From Chryseobacterium sp. MYb7 (GTDB lineage Bacteria > Bacteroidota > Bacteroidia > Flavobacteriales > Weeksellaceae): a stretch of DNA of 56,471 nucleotides. The notes below the pieces were generated by a model. The model did not search any database, was not told the origin of the DNA, and saw only the letters and a list, made by a program, of their open reading frames with translations. The stretch is taken from NCBI RefSeq assembly GCF_002979455.1, contig NZ_PCOU01000008.1, forward strand, positions 114,976-171,446, in the 5' to 3' direction. The translations under genes were made by a program, and so were the position numbers. Below, piece after piece: positions 35,805 to 43,598 of the stretch; the stretch's first letter is position 1, and each line of letters opens with the position of its first letter.

Positions 35805-35944
35805 GTTTTGAACCATTAAGAATATTTAATTTGTTAAGTTTAATTAAGAAAAAAATCCAATAGATTTCTTTTAAGCATTATGCTAAAAGCGAAGCTCATC
35901 TTAATATTCTTAACACCTTCATTAAAATCTTAATGGTTTAAAAC
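35805..35944. repeat. Long imperfect inverted repeat (MITE-like)
   Basis: The left arm (GTTTTGAACCATTAAGA, followed by TTAAGTTTAATTAAGA) is an inverted copy of the right arm (TTCTTAACACC ... TCTTAATGGTTTAAAAC). The centre holds a smaller palindrome (around TTTTAAGCATTATGCTAAAA). It is about 140 bases, noncoding, and lies in the divergent miaA-yicC spacer. Confidence 0.6.
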
Positions 35945-36014
35945 AAATTTAAAATTAAACAATCAGATCATTTACGTTGAAATTTCATTGTATCACATTA
36001 TACACTTAATTGTT

Positions 36015-36022
36015 TATCTTTG
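36015..36022 (+). promoter_or_regulatory. -7 box (TATCTTTG) of the yicC gene
   Basis: This exact TAnnTTTG match lies 17 bases before the ATG. Confidence 0.55.
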
Positions 36023-36039
36023 TAGAACAATAAAAAACT

Positions 36040-36897
36040 ATGATTTTATCAATGACCGGATTCGGTAGAGCCGAAGATGTTTTTGAAGGAAAAAAAATTA
36101 CAATTGATATTAAATCTCTGAACAGCAAGAGCTTTGATTTGAATATCAAAATTCCTTTACGTTATAAAGAAAAAGAATTTGAAATCAGAAAAATTCTTAA
36201 CGATAGAATTATCCGTGGAAAAGTAGACTGCTACGTTAATATTGAGAATCTTGAAGAGTCCAATGATGTAAAAATTAATAAAAACTTAATTGATTCTTAT
36301 ATCAACGAACTTAAAAACATAGCTTCTGACGGACCCAATTTCGAATACCTTAAAATGGCGGTAAGACTTCCTGATGCTATTACATCAAGACCTGACGAAT
36401 TGACGGAAGGGGAATGGGAAGCTTTGGCTAAAATTGTCCACAACGCCGTAGACAGATTCGAAGAATTCAGAAGAACTGAAGGCAGCATCTTACATGAAGA
36501 ATTAAACAGAAATATTCAGAATATCGACAAGTATCTTGGAGAAGTAATTCCTTTCGAAGAAGAAAGAATTATAAGCGTGAAAGAGCGTTATCAGAAATCT
36601 TTGAAAGAATTCGAAAATGTGGATGAAACACGTTTTTACCAGGAAATGGCTTACTTCACTGAAAAGCTTGATATTTCTGAAGAAAAAGTAAGACTTGCCC
36701 AGCACTTGAAATATTACAAAGAAGTAATGGACAATGAATCTTTCAACGGAAAAAAACTGGGCTTTATTTCTCAGGAAATCGGAAGAGAAATTAATACCTT
36801 GGGTTCTAAAGCCAATCACGCAGACATCCAGAAACTGGTTGTGATGATGAAAGATGACCTTGAAAAAATTAAAGAACAAACGTTAAACGTATTGTAA
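36040..36897 (+). CDS. YicC/YloC family endoribonuclease
   Basis: This 285-residue protein begins with the family signature ILSMTGFGRAE and has a conserved C-terminal domain (about 200-285). That domain contains RFYQEMAYFTEKLDISEE, QEIGREINTLGSKA and the final VMMKDDLEKIKEQTLNVL. YicC of E. coli was recently shown to be an RNase. In most bacteria the gene lies next to gmk, as it does here (87 bases apart, same strand). The role in this organism is not known. The start is fixed by the MILSMTGFG motif. Confidence 0.93.
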   Translation: MILSMTGFGRAEDVFEGKKITIDIKSLNSKSFDLNIKIPLRYKEKEFEIRKILNDRIIRGKVDCYVNIENLEESNDVKINKNLIDSYINELKNIASDGPNFEYLKMAVRLPDAITSRPDELTEGEWEALAKIVHNAVDRFEEFRRTEGSILHEELNRNIQNIDKYLGEVIPFEEERIISVKERYQKSLKEFENVDETRFYQEMAYFTEKLDISEEKVRLAQHLKYYKEVMDNESFNGKKLGFISQEIGREINTLGSKANHADIQKLVVMMKDDLEKIKEQTLNVL

Positions 36898-36900
36898 TGA

Positions 36901-36972
36901 TAGGTATGAGGTACGAGATGTGTGGTTGTCATTTCTAAAAAAGAAACCCAAAACTCGGACCTCGTAACCCGA
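36901..36972. repeat. Inverted repeat between yicC and gmk
   Basis: The left arm GGTATGAGGTACGAGA and the right arm around GGACCTCGTAACCCG are imperfect inverted copies around an AT-rich loop. It fills most of the spacer. Confidence 0.45.
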
Positions 36973-36983
36973 AATTGTAAAAA

Positions 36984-37547
36984 ATGGATAAAGTAATTAT
37001 ATTTTCAGCACCATCAGGGAGCGGAAAAACTACATTGGTAAAACATTCACTGGAAACATTTCCTGAGCTGGAATTTTCAATCTCATGCACAACGAGACAG
37101 CCTAGAGGAAGTGAAGTTCATGCAGTGGACTATCATTTTCTGACACCGGATGAGTTCAGACAGAAAATTTCTGAAGATGCTTTTGTAGAATATGAAGAAG
37201 TATATACTGACAAATATTACGGTACTTTAAAATCTGAAGTAGAAAAAATCTGGAAACAGGGAAAAGTAGTTATTTTTGATGTAGATGTAAAAGGAGGGAT
37301 CTCGCTAAAAAAATATTTCGGTGAGAAAGCGCTATCTATTTTTATAGAACCACCTTCTATTGAAGAATTGGAACGAAGATTGATCTCCAGAGATACAGAT
37401 GATGCAGAAACCATAAAAACCCGTGTAGCAAAGGCAGAAGAAGAAATGACCTACGCCAGCGAGTTTGACAAGATCGTAATCAATGAAGATCTTGATGCAG
37501 CTAAAATAGAAATAGAAAGTTTAATAAAAAGTTTTATCAGTAATTAA
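36984..37547 (+). CDS. gmk: Guanylate kinase
   Basis: The enzyme phosphorylates GMP to GDP with ATP. The P-loop is SAPSGSGKTT (about residues 7-16). The GMP-binding SCTTRQPRGSEVHAVDYHFL stretch (about 34-53) and the VEYEEVYTDKYYGT segment follow, then a nucleotide strand IFDVDVKGGISLK (about 96-108) and the lid RLISRDTDDAETI. The 187-residue length is typical. It follows yicC on the same strand, a conserved gene pair. Confidence 0.96.
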   Translation: MDKVIIFSAPSGSGKTTLVKHSLETFPELEFSISCTTRQPRGSEVHAVDYHFLTPDEFRQKISEDAFVEYEEVYTDKYYGTLKSEVEKIWKQGKVVIFDVDVKGGISLKKYFGEKALSIFIEPPSIEELERRLISRDTDDAETIKTRVAKAEEEMTYASEFDKIVINEDLDAAKIEIESLIKSFISN

Positions 37548-37548
37548 T

Positions 37549-37628
37549 GGCTGGAAGATGGAAGAAGGAGGATGGGAGTAAAATACTACACTCAAAATCT
37601 AACTTCTAATTTCTAACCTCTAGCTTCT
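37549..37628. repeat. Purine/pyrimidine inverted repeat before nadA
   Basis: A GGAAGATGGAAGAAGGAGG-type left arm and a CTTC-rich right arm (around CTAACTTCTAATTTC and AACCTCTAGCTTC) face each other. It resembles the repeat at 27.4 kb. Confidence 0.45.
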
Positions 37629-37650
37629 GATAATAAAAAATTGAGGTGAT

Positions 37651-38670
37651 ATGAGTACCGAAACATTAGAAAAAGCTAAATCTGCAATTCCTGTCAGAGG
37701 ATTTCTGGATATAAAAGATATTGCTATTCCTCAGGGAGAAGAATTGGTGAAAGCCATTCTTAAACTGAAAGAAGAAAAAAATGCGGTAATCCTTGCCCAT
37801 TATTACCAACCTGGAGAAATTCAGGATATCGCTGATTTCCTGGGTGATTCTTTACAGTTGGCAAGACAGGCAAAAGACACCAATGCTGATATGATTGTAT
37901 TCTGCGGAGTACATTTCATGGCAGAAGCCGCTAAAATTCTGAATCCAACTAAAAAAGTAGTTCTTCCTGATACCATGGCTGGATGCTCTCTTGCAGATGG
38001 TTGTTCCGGAGAAGGATTGAGAAAAATGCGTGAGCAGCACCCGAATGCTTTAATTGCTACTTACATCAACTGTAATGCAGAAACTAAAGCAGAAAGTGAC
38101 ATCATCGTAACAAGTTCCAATGCTGAAACAGTTATTGAAGCCCTTCCGAAAGACAGACCAATCATCTTCGCACCGGATAAAAACCTGGGAAGATATCTGT
38201 CTAAGAAAACAGGACGTGATATGATCCTTTGGGATGGAAGTTGTGTAGTACACGAAGCATTTTCAATGGAAAGAATTGCCCAGCAATTGGCTGACAATCC
38301 GGATGCTAAACTGATTGCACACCCTGAAAGTGAAGAAGCTGTTTTGAAACTGGCTCACTTCATTGGTTCTACTTCTGCTCTGTTGAACTATGTAGAAAAA
38401 GATGACTGTCAGAAATTCATCATCGCTACAGAAGAAGGTATCCTTCACGAAATGAGAAAACGTGCACCTCACAAAGAACTTATTCCTGCATTAGTTTTTG
38501 ACGAAAGCTGTAACTGTTCAGAATGTTTCTACATGAAGCGCAACACCATGGAAAAATTGTATTTATGTATGAAATATGAGCTTCCTGAAATTCTTATCGA
38601 CGAAGAATTAAGATTAAAAGCATTGAAGCCTATTGAAGCCATGCTTGATCTTTCTAAAAGCATAAAATAA
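37651..38670 (+). CDS. nadA: Quinolinate synthase A
   Basis: NadA condenses iminoaspartate with dihydroxyacetone phosphate to quinolinate in NAD synthesis and holds a [4Fe-4S] cluster. The 339-residue protein has the HYYQPGEIQDIADFLGDSLQL motif region (about 50-70). The cluster and catalytic cysteines are in FCGVHFM (about 88-94), DTMAGCSLADGC (about 109-120) and the C-terminal CNCSECFYMKRNTMEK. No nadB or nadC gene is nearby. The ATG start is the first in frame and gives a normal N-terminus. Confidence 0.96.
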   Translation: MSTETLEKAKSAIPVRGFLDIKDIAIPQGEELVKAILKLKEEKNAVILAHYYQPGEIQDIADFLGDSLQLARQAKDTNADMIVFCGVHFMAEAAKILNPTKKVVLPDTMAGCSLADGCSGEGLRKMREQHPNALIATYINCNAETKAESDIIVTSSNAETVIEALPKDRPIIFAPDKNLGRYLSKKTGRDMILWDGSCVVHEAFSMERIAQQLADNPDAKLIAHPESEEAVLKLAHFIGSTSALLNYVEKDDCQKFIIATEEGILHEMRKRAPHKELIPALVFDESCNCSECFYMKRNTMEKLYLCMKYELPEILIDEELRLKALKPIEAMLDLSKSIK

Positions 38671-38723
38671 TTTTTTTTGTCATTCAATATTTATTATATT
38701 TAGCATCCAAACTAATAATAAAT

Positions 38724-38885
38724 ATGAAAAATCTAAAAAAATTAGACCGAAGAAGTCTTAAAAATGTAAATGGAGGCGGTAGTACTTGCAACTTAAACTG
38801 TGAAATACATGAAACCTGCGGTTTAGGATGCAACGGAGAATTGATCTGCGTACCAAGAGGAATGTACATCCCCGATAATTGTTAA
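38724..38885 (+). CDS. Small GG-leader cysteine-rich peptide (bacteriocin-like), peptide E
   Basis: This 53-residue reading frame was found by reading the DNA directly; it is too short for routine calling. The leader MKNLKKLDRRSLKNVNGGG ends in a double glycine, as in peptides processed by C39-type peptidase/ABC exporters. The core of about 34 residues has six cysteines. The leader matches the four minus-strand peptides downstream (MKxxKKLxR ... GG). A TATATTTA element lies 21 bases before the ATG. It is convergent with peptide D across a shared terminator. In NCBI annotation such chryseobacterial proteins are usually called bacteriocin-like; function and any modification are unknown. Confidence 0.8.
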   Translation: MKNLKKLDRRSLKNVNGGGSTCNLNCEIHETCGLGCNGELICVPRGMYIPDNC

Positions 38886-38891
38886 TAAAAT

Positions 38892-38917
38892 AAAAGCACT
38901 GTTTTCACAGTGCTTTT
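38892..38917. terminator. Bidirectional terminator between peptides E and D
   Basis: The perfect stem AAAAGCACTG/CAGTGCTTTT with a TTTTCA loop serves the convergent peptide genes. Confidence 0.85.
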
Positions 38918-38943
38918 TTATTGCTATTAAAACAGATATTATT

Positions 38944-39153
38944 TTAAGAAACTCCTCCGTCCACACATTCCATACTTACCAACACACACATTTTACAATG
39001 GTCAGGAAGTCCCTGATAAGCAGAACATGGGTATTGATATTCTGGACCATCTCCGAATGTAGCATGCTGCGGGCATCCTGCACATCTTGACGGACCTGCT
39101 GCTCCATTTAATTGTTCAAGCTCTTTTCTGTTTAATTTCTTTAAATTTTTCAT
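38944..39153 (-). CDS. Small GA/GG-leader cysteine-rich peptide D
   Basis: This 69-residue peptide has the leader MKNLKKLNRKELEQLNGA, ending in Gly-Ala instead of Gly-Gly. The core has six cysteines (RCAGC, PCSAY, HCKMC, MEC). Its C-terminal part (YQGLPDHCKMCVLVSMEC) aligns with that of peptide A (YYALPECCKGRVLVSFEC), so the two are homologous precursors. Spacing to peptide C is only 36 bases, so it is the last gene of a four-peptide minus-strand run. No modification enzyme is adjacent. Confidence 0.8.
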   Translation of the reverse strand: MKNLKKLNRKELEQLNGAAGPSRCAGCPQHATFGDGPEYQYPCSAYQGLPDHCKMCVLVSMECVDGGVS

Positions 39154-39189
39154 AGTCGTTTTAATTAAATTTTTGATTTTGATTTTTCA

Positions 39190-39387
39190 TTAAGCTTCCA
39201 GAATTGGGCAGCTACCTGGGATGGTTGGATCATAAGGGAAAAGGTAAAGACAAACTTTACGCCCTTTAAAATCTGTACATACAGCACAGCCTTTTGGTCC
39301 ACAGTCAAGATCTACAGCACATTCGTCTCCACCTCCTCCCATAATAGCTCTTAAGCTTTCTCTGTTTAATTTTTTTGAATTTTTCAT
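39190..39387 (-). CDS. Small GG-leader cysteine-rich peptide C
   Basis: This 65-residue peptide has the leader MKNSKKLNRESLRAIMGGGG, sharing MKxxKKLxR with its neighbours. The core of about 45 residues has six cysteines (DEC, LDC, KGC, AVC, KVC, GSC) and a proline-rich end. It shows no clear core similarity to A or D. It lies between peptides B and D, 60 bases after B on the same strand. It is probably secreted or surface-exposed after cleavage at the double glycine, but no exporter is present in the window. Confidence 0.78.
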   Translation of the reverse strand: MKNSKKLNRESLRAIMGGGGDECAVDLDCGPKGCAVCTDFKGRKVCLYLFPYDPTIPGSCPILEA

Positions 39388-39447
39388 GGTAGTTTTATTT
39401 TAAATTAAATTTTGATCGTTTTTTTATTAGACAAAATCAGTCAATAT

Positions 39448-39618
39448 TTACAGCATCGGCGCATAGCAAGTACCTCCCGGCTTTAGCCAGCATCCCCATT
39501 TTCCACCTCCTCGGAAACAGACAAATTGCTCTCCACCACATGCTTCAATCTGAATATCAGTGAAGCCACCCTTGATATTTTTCTTATCTTCTCTTGATAA
39601 TTTCTTGATTGTTTTCAT
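39448..39618 (-). CDS. Small GG-leader peptide B
   Basis: This 56-residue frame was found by direct reading. The leader MKTIKKLSREDKKNIKGG ends in a double glycine. The core (38 residues) has four cysteines and several glycines and tryptophans (GGGKWGCWLKPGG). It has the same MKxxKKLxR leader pattern as peptides A, C, D and E. It sits 51 bases after peptide A on the same strand, with peptide C following. Coding status rests on the shared leader and the genomic run. Confidence 0.72.
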   Translation of the reverse strand: MKTIKKLSREDKKNIKGGFTDIQIEACGGEQFVCFRGGGKWGCWLKPGGTCYAPML

Positions 39619-39669
39619 ATTGTAATAATTTTAGTATTTCTTGAATAACAATAAATTGTATTGTTCACA

Positions 39670-39864
39670 TTAATTAGGACCAAAGCACTCAAAGCTTACC
39701 AGTACTCTTCCTTTACAGCATTCCGGTAAAGCATAATAATCAGCACATGATCTTGGTTCACCAGGTCCGTAAGGTCCGGCAGGACAGTTTTCAAAACAGT
39801 TGTTTACATTACCTCCACTGATGGATTTCAGATTTTGACGGTTTAATTTTTTTAATTTTTTCAT
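39670..39864 (-). CDS. Small GG-leader cysteine-rich peptide A
   Basis: This 64-residue peptide is the first gene of the minus-strand run. Start ATG 39864 (MKKLKKLNRQNLKSISGG) was chosen over an in-frame ATG 48 bases upstream, because only the shorter form begins with the shared leader. The core has six cysteines, arranged as CFENC, SCADYY, ECCKG and FEC. The final YYALPECCKGRVLVSFEC stretch matches peptide D. A TATATTTG -7 element lies about 55 bases upstream (39919-39926, minus strand). Confidence 0.8.
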   Translation of the reverse strand: MKKLKKLNRQNLKSISGGNVNNCFENCPAGPYGPGEPRSCADYYALPECCKGRVLVSFECFGPN

Positions 39865-39918
39865 GGTTATTTCGTTATTAGTTAACATTATAAATGTAAC
39901 ATTTTTAATCAATTACAC

Positions 39919-39926
39919 CAAATATA
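39919..39926 (-). promoter_or_regulatory. Candidate -7 box (TATATTTG) of the peptide A-D run
   Basis: On the minus strand this is an exact TAnnTTTG match 55 bases before the peptide A start. No good -33 element was seen at the usual spacing. Confidence 0.5.
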
Positions 39927-39964
39927 TCTCCAAAAAAGGAAATATATTTTATTATGTTAAAAAC

Positions 39965-39994
39965 TTGGCTGTTCCAAAATAATTTGTACATTTG
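39965..39994 (+). promoter_or_regulatory. Promoter of the threonine operon
   Basis: TTGG (-33, 39965-39968) and TACATTTG (-7, 39987-39994) are separated by 18 bases. The predicted start is within a few bases of the leader-peptide ATG at 40005, so the leader peptide has almost no upstream UTR. Confidence 0.75.
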
Positions 39995-40004
39995 TTCTGT
40001 TACA

Positions 40005-40106
40005 ATGAATGTATTAAGAAACATATCTGATATTTCTACCCTGAAATCACCTATTTCAGGCATATCTTCCGTTTCTACATTCACAACTACAACAACTACC
40101 CCATAA
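40005..40106 (+). CDS. thrL: Threonine operon leader peptide
   Basis: This 33-residue frame reads MNVLRNISDISTLKSPIS, then continues to VSTFTTTTTTP before the stop codon. It has eight threonines, six of them consecutive near the end, and four isoleucines. The E. coli thrL peptide is likewise rich in threonine and isoleucine. It begins next to the promoter and ends 91 bases before thrA, overlapping inverted repeats. It is too short for routine calling. Ribosome stalling on the threonine codons would be the sensor of charged tRNA-Thr. The name is by analogy, not homology. Confidence 0.82.
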   Translation: MNVLRNISDISTLKSPISGISSVSTFTTTTTTP

Positions 40107-40160
40107 CGGGGTAAATTTTCACATATTATTTCCGGCACCCGTACTCTTTTTTTAAAGAGT
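40097..40160 (+). promoter_or_regulatory. Candidate threonine attenuator hairpins
   Basis: Three pairings are possible. TACCCC (40097-40102, in the last threonine/proline codons) can pair with GGGGTA just after the stop. ACGGGGT can instead pair with ACCCGT (40137-40142), followed by ACTC and seven T. ACTCTTT/AAAGAGT (40143-40160) forms a third hairpin. The first two are mutually exclusive, as attenuation requires. Which one is the terminator was not settled by hand. Confidence 0.6.
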
Positions 40161-40197
40161 AACCATTTCTTTTTATCCAACTTCAAAAAAATAATTG

Positions 40198-42645
40198 ATG
40201 AAAGTTTTAAAATTCGGCGGAACATCAGTCGCCCATTCTCAGAATATCTTACTGGTGGAAAACATCATAAAAAGTGAATCTTTAAAAAGCAAAGTTGTTG
40301 TTATCGTATCAGCTCTACATGGCGTTACTGATCAGTTAATCAAAGCAGCAGAATATGCTTCATTAAAAGATGAAAGCTATATTCAGATTGTTCAGAATCT
40401 TGAAGAAAAACATATCAGTCTGGTGAAAGATCTTTTCCCAATCACAGAACAAAGTTCATGGCTAAGCTTTGTAAAAAAGCATTTCAACGATATTGAAGAC
40501 CTCTGCAATGGAATTGCAGTACTTGGTGAATTGACAGACAGAATAAAAGATAAGATAGCTTCTTATGGAGAATTTCTGTCATCAAAAATCATAGCAGCAA
40601 GACTCCAGCATGAAGGATTAGATTGTGCATGGATGAATTCTGCAGAGCTGATCAGAACGGACAGTAATTTCACCCACGCAAAAGTAGATTTTGACTCTAC
40701 CGAAAAAAATATTATCAATTTTGTGAATGAAAATCAGAACAACATCATCATAGGTCCTGGCTTTATAGCTCAAGACGAAAAAAATAATGCAACAACATTA
40801 GGAAGAGGAGGTTCTGATTACACAGCTTCCATTATTGCCGCATCTATTCATGCAGAAGAACTTCAGATCTGGACCGATGTAAGCGGGATGATGACTGCTG
40901 ATCCCCGTCTTGTTTCCAATGCTAAACCTATTTCGGAAATATCTTATCATGAAGCGATGGAACTGTCTCATTTTGGAGCAAAGGTGCTTTACCCGCCTTC
41001 CATTCAACCTGTTATGGTAAAAAATATAGACCTGATCATCAAGAATACTTTTGATACTGGTGCACAAGGAACTTTAATTTCACATCAGCTGAAATCTTCA
41101 GAGAATGAAAAACAGATCGCAGTAGGGATTTCAAATATGAACAATATTGCCCTGCTCACATTGGAAGGAAGTGGTATGGTGGGAATTCCGGGTATTTCAG
41201 CAAAACTTTTTCAGTGTCTGAGCCATGAAAAAATAAATGTAATCCTGATTACTCAAGGATCTTCGGAACATTCTATCACCATTGCTATTGAGGAAAAAGA
41301 AGCTTTGCGTGCAGAACATGCTATCAATTCTTCTTTTGCTGATGATATCAATCTGGAAAGAGTGTATGCTGCAAAAATTGAAACAGGGCTTTCCATTGTG
41401 GCTTTGGTAGGAGAAAGTATGAAAAGCAGAAGTGGTGTGAGTGCAAAAATGTTTGGATGTCTCGGAAATAACGGAATCAATATAAGAGCAATTGCTCAGG
41501 GATCATCTGAAAGAAATATCAGTATTGTCATTTCAGAAAAAGACAGTAAAAAAGCAATGAATGTACTTCACGAAGAATTTTTTGAGTCTGAAGTTAAACA
41601 AATTCACCTCTACATCTGTGGAACCGGAAATGTAGGTTCAAAACTGATTCAGCAGATTTATGATCAAAATGATTATTTAAAAGAAAACTTTTTAATCAAT
41701 CTGAGAATTGCAGGAATTTCCAACAGTCGTTATATGGTATTTTCCGATCAGGGAATATCAAAAGAAAACTATCTTATCTGGGATCAGAAGGGTGAGAAAG
41801 CCTCTGCCAGGGAATTTGCTGATGAAATTATCCGCAGAAATCTTAGAAACTCTGTTTTCGTTGATGTAACGGCAAGTGCTGATGTTCCTGAAGTGTATGA
41901 AAGCTTATTAAACAGAAGTATTAATATCGTTGCCTGTAATAAAATTGCAGCTTCTTCAGATTTCAAAAAGTATAAAACATTAAAAAATACAGCGCGAAAC
42001 CACAGTTGCAACTTCTACTTTGAAACCAATGTAGGTGCAGGACTTCCGGTAATAGGAACCATCAACGACCTCATCAAAAGTGGAGATCGGATTCAATCTA
42101 TTAAGGCTGTATTGAGTGGGACATTGAATTTTGTATTTAATGAGTATGACGGAAGCAGAGCTTTTTCTGAAGTAGTGGCTCAGGCTCAGAAGGAAGGTTA
42201 TACAGAACCCGATCCGAGGCTTGATCTATCTGGAACAGATGTCGCACGAAAAATTTTAATTCTGGCCAGAGAAGCCGGATATCCCCTTCAGTTTGATGAA
42301 ATTGAAAACATCGGTTTTCTTCCGGAAGAATGTATGCAAGGAAGCGTTGATAACTTTTATGAGAAACTTACGGTGTATGAAGAGCATTTTAAAAACTTAT
42401 TGAATAAAGCAAAAGCCGAAGGAAAAATATTAAAATATGTCGCAGAATTTGAAGATGGAAAAGCCAAAGTAGGTCTGCAGCATATTGCTCCGGAAAGTGA
42501 TCTGTTTCACCTTTATGGTAAAGACAATATTGTTATTTTTAAAACCCTGAGATATTCTGAACAGCCATTAGTCGTAAAAGGTGCTGGTGCCGGTGCTGAA
42601 GTGACAGCAAGCGGAGTTTTTGCAGATATTATTCGTTCTATTTAA
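40198..42645 (+). CDS. thrA: Bifunctional aspartate kinase / homoserine dehydrogenase
   Basis: This 815-residue fusion catalyses the first and third steps from aspartate to threonine. The kinase domain (about 1-290) starts VLKFGGTSVA and has GRGGSDYTA. Two ACT regulatory domains (about 315-460, LEGSGMVGIPGISAK and VGESMKSRSGVSAKMFG) typically bind threonine. The homoserine dehydrogenase domain (about 465-815) has an NAD(P)-binding start (IHLYICGTGNVGSKL) and the GTLNFVFNEYDG and DPRLDLSGTDVARK motifs. ATG 40198 is preferred to the overlapping TTG at 40195. It is the first structural gene after the leader peptide. Confidence 0.97.
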   Translation: MKVLKFGGTSVAHSQNILLVENIIKSESLKSKVVVIVSALHGVTDQLIKAAEYASLKDESYIQIVQNLEEKHISLVKDLFPITEQSSWLSFVKKHFNDIEDLCNGIAVLGELTDRIKDKIASYGEFLSSKIIAARLQHEGLDCAWMNSAELIRTDSNFTHAKVDFDSTEKNIINFVNENQNNIIIGPGFIAQDEKNNATTLGRGGSDYTASIIAASIHAEELQIWTDVSGMMTADPRLVSNAKPISEISYHEAMELSHFGAKVLYPPSIQPVMVKNIDLIIKNTFDTGAQGTLISHQLKSSENEKQIAVGISNMNNIALLTLEGSGMVGIPGISAKLFQCLSHEKINVILITQGSSEHSITIAIEEKEALRAEHAINSSFADDINLERVYAAKIETGLSIVALVGESMKSRSGVSAKMFGCLGNNGINIRAIAQGSSERNISIVISEKDSKKAMNVLHEEFFESEVKQIHLYICGTGNVGSKLIQQIYDQNDYLKENFLINLRIAGISNSRYMVFSDQGISKENYLIWDQKGEKASAREFADEIIRRNLRNSVFVDVTASADVPEVYESLLNRSINIVACNKIAASSDFKKYKTLKNTARNHSCNFYFETNVGAGLPVIGTINDLIKSGDRIQSIKAVLSGTLNFVFNEYDGSRAFSEVVAQAQKEGYTEPDPRLDLSGTDVARKILILAREAGYPLQFDEIENIGFLPEECMQGSVDNFYEKLTVYEEHFKNLLNKAKAEGKILKYVAEFEDGKAKVGLQHIAPESDLFHLYGKDNIVIFKTLRYSEQPLVVKGAGAGAEVTASGVFADIIRSI

Positions 42646-42656
42646 AAAATACATTT

Positions 42657-43583
42657 ATGAAAAAAGTAAAATTAAAAGTCCCTGCTACTGTAGCCAATCT
42701 GGTTTGCGGATTTGATATTCTGGGAATGGCAGTCCATGATCCATACGATGAGATGGAATTTAAATTACTGGAAACTCCCGAAATTATTATAAAACATACA
42801 GATTCTTTCGGGCTTCCAGAAGAGCCTTCTAAAAATGTTGCTGGAGTTGTCCTGTTAAAAATCCAGGAATATTTTAATATGAAAAACGGTTTTGAAGTCA
42901 TTATCCATAAACATATTAAGCCTGGCAGCGGGCTCGGCTCCAGTGCGGCAAGTGCCGCCGGAGCAGCCTTTGGAGCTAATCTTTTATTAGGAAACAAACT
43001 CTCGAAAGAGGAAATGATTCATTTTGCCATGTTTGGAGAAGAGCTTGCTTCAGGAGTACGCCATGCAGACAATATCGCACCATGCATCTATGGTGGAATT
43101 ACTTTGGTAAAATCTACCAGCCCGATTGATATTATTCCCTTGAATAGCCCTGATTTATTTGTAACTGCTGTACACCCGCAAGTGGAAGTTAAAACTTCAG
43201 ATGCCAGACAGATTTTAAAGAAAAACATCACCTTAAAAAGCGCAGTAGAGCAATGGGGAAATATAGCCGGACTCGTTGCAGGAATTCAAAAAAATGACTT
43301 TCAGCTGATTGGAAGGAGTCTTAATGATGTCATTATAGAGCCCATCCGAAGTATCTTGATTCCGAAATTTGACGAAATCAAAGCAAAAAGTTTACAATTG
43401 GGTGCCTTGGGAGGCGGAATTTCCGGTTCAGGGCCTTCTATTTTTATGCTATCCGAACAAAAAGGAACAGCAGAAAAAATTGCCCGGATGATGCAATCAG
43501 TCTATGATTCAATTGAAATAGAAAGTTTGGTGTACGTTTCAAAAATAAATCCGGCGGGAATCCAAATCGTTGAAGAAGCTTAA
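42657..43583 (+). CDS. thrB: Homoserine kinase
   Basis: This 308-residue GHMP-family kinase phosphorylates homoserine. The ATP-binding motif PGSGLGSSAASAAGAAFGAN is at about residues 86-105. The N-terminal substrate segment is VPATVANLVCGFDILG, and a C-terminal GHMP motif GALGGGISGSGPSIF is near 256-270. It lies 11 bases after thrA and 15 bases before thrC, so it is co-transcribed. Confidence 0.96.
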   Translation: MKKVKLKVPATVANLVCGFDILGMAVHDPYDEMEFKLLETPEIIIKHTDSFGLPEEPSKNVAGVVLLKIQEYFNMKNGFEVIIHKHIKPGSGLGSSAASAAGAAFGANLLLGNKLSKEEMIHFAMFGEELASGVRHADNIAPCIYGGITLVKSTSPIDIIPLNSPDLFVTAVHPQVEVKTSDARQILKKNITLKSAVEQWGNIAGLVAGIQKNDFQLIGRSLNDVIIEPIRSILIPKFDEIKAKSLQLGALGGGISGSGPSIFMLSEQKGTAEKIARMMQSVYDSIEIESLVYVSKINPAGIQIVEEA

Positions 43584-43598
43584 TCTTAAAAAAAAGAA

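Noticed and set aside
37651..38670. NAD synthesis operon around nadA
   Set aside because: No nadB or nadC gene is found nearby. Neighbours are gmk and unrelated peptide genes.
39905..40225. A 106-codon minus-strand frame opposite the threonine leader
   Set aside because: It is antisense to the leader peptide, the thr promoter and the start of thrA, has no family resemblance, and starts inside thrA. The plus-strand leader explains the sequence better.
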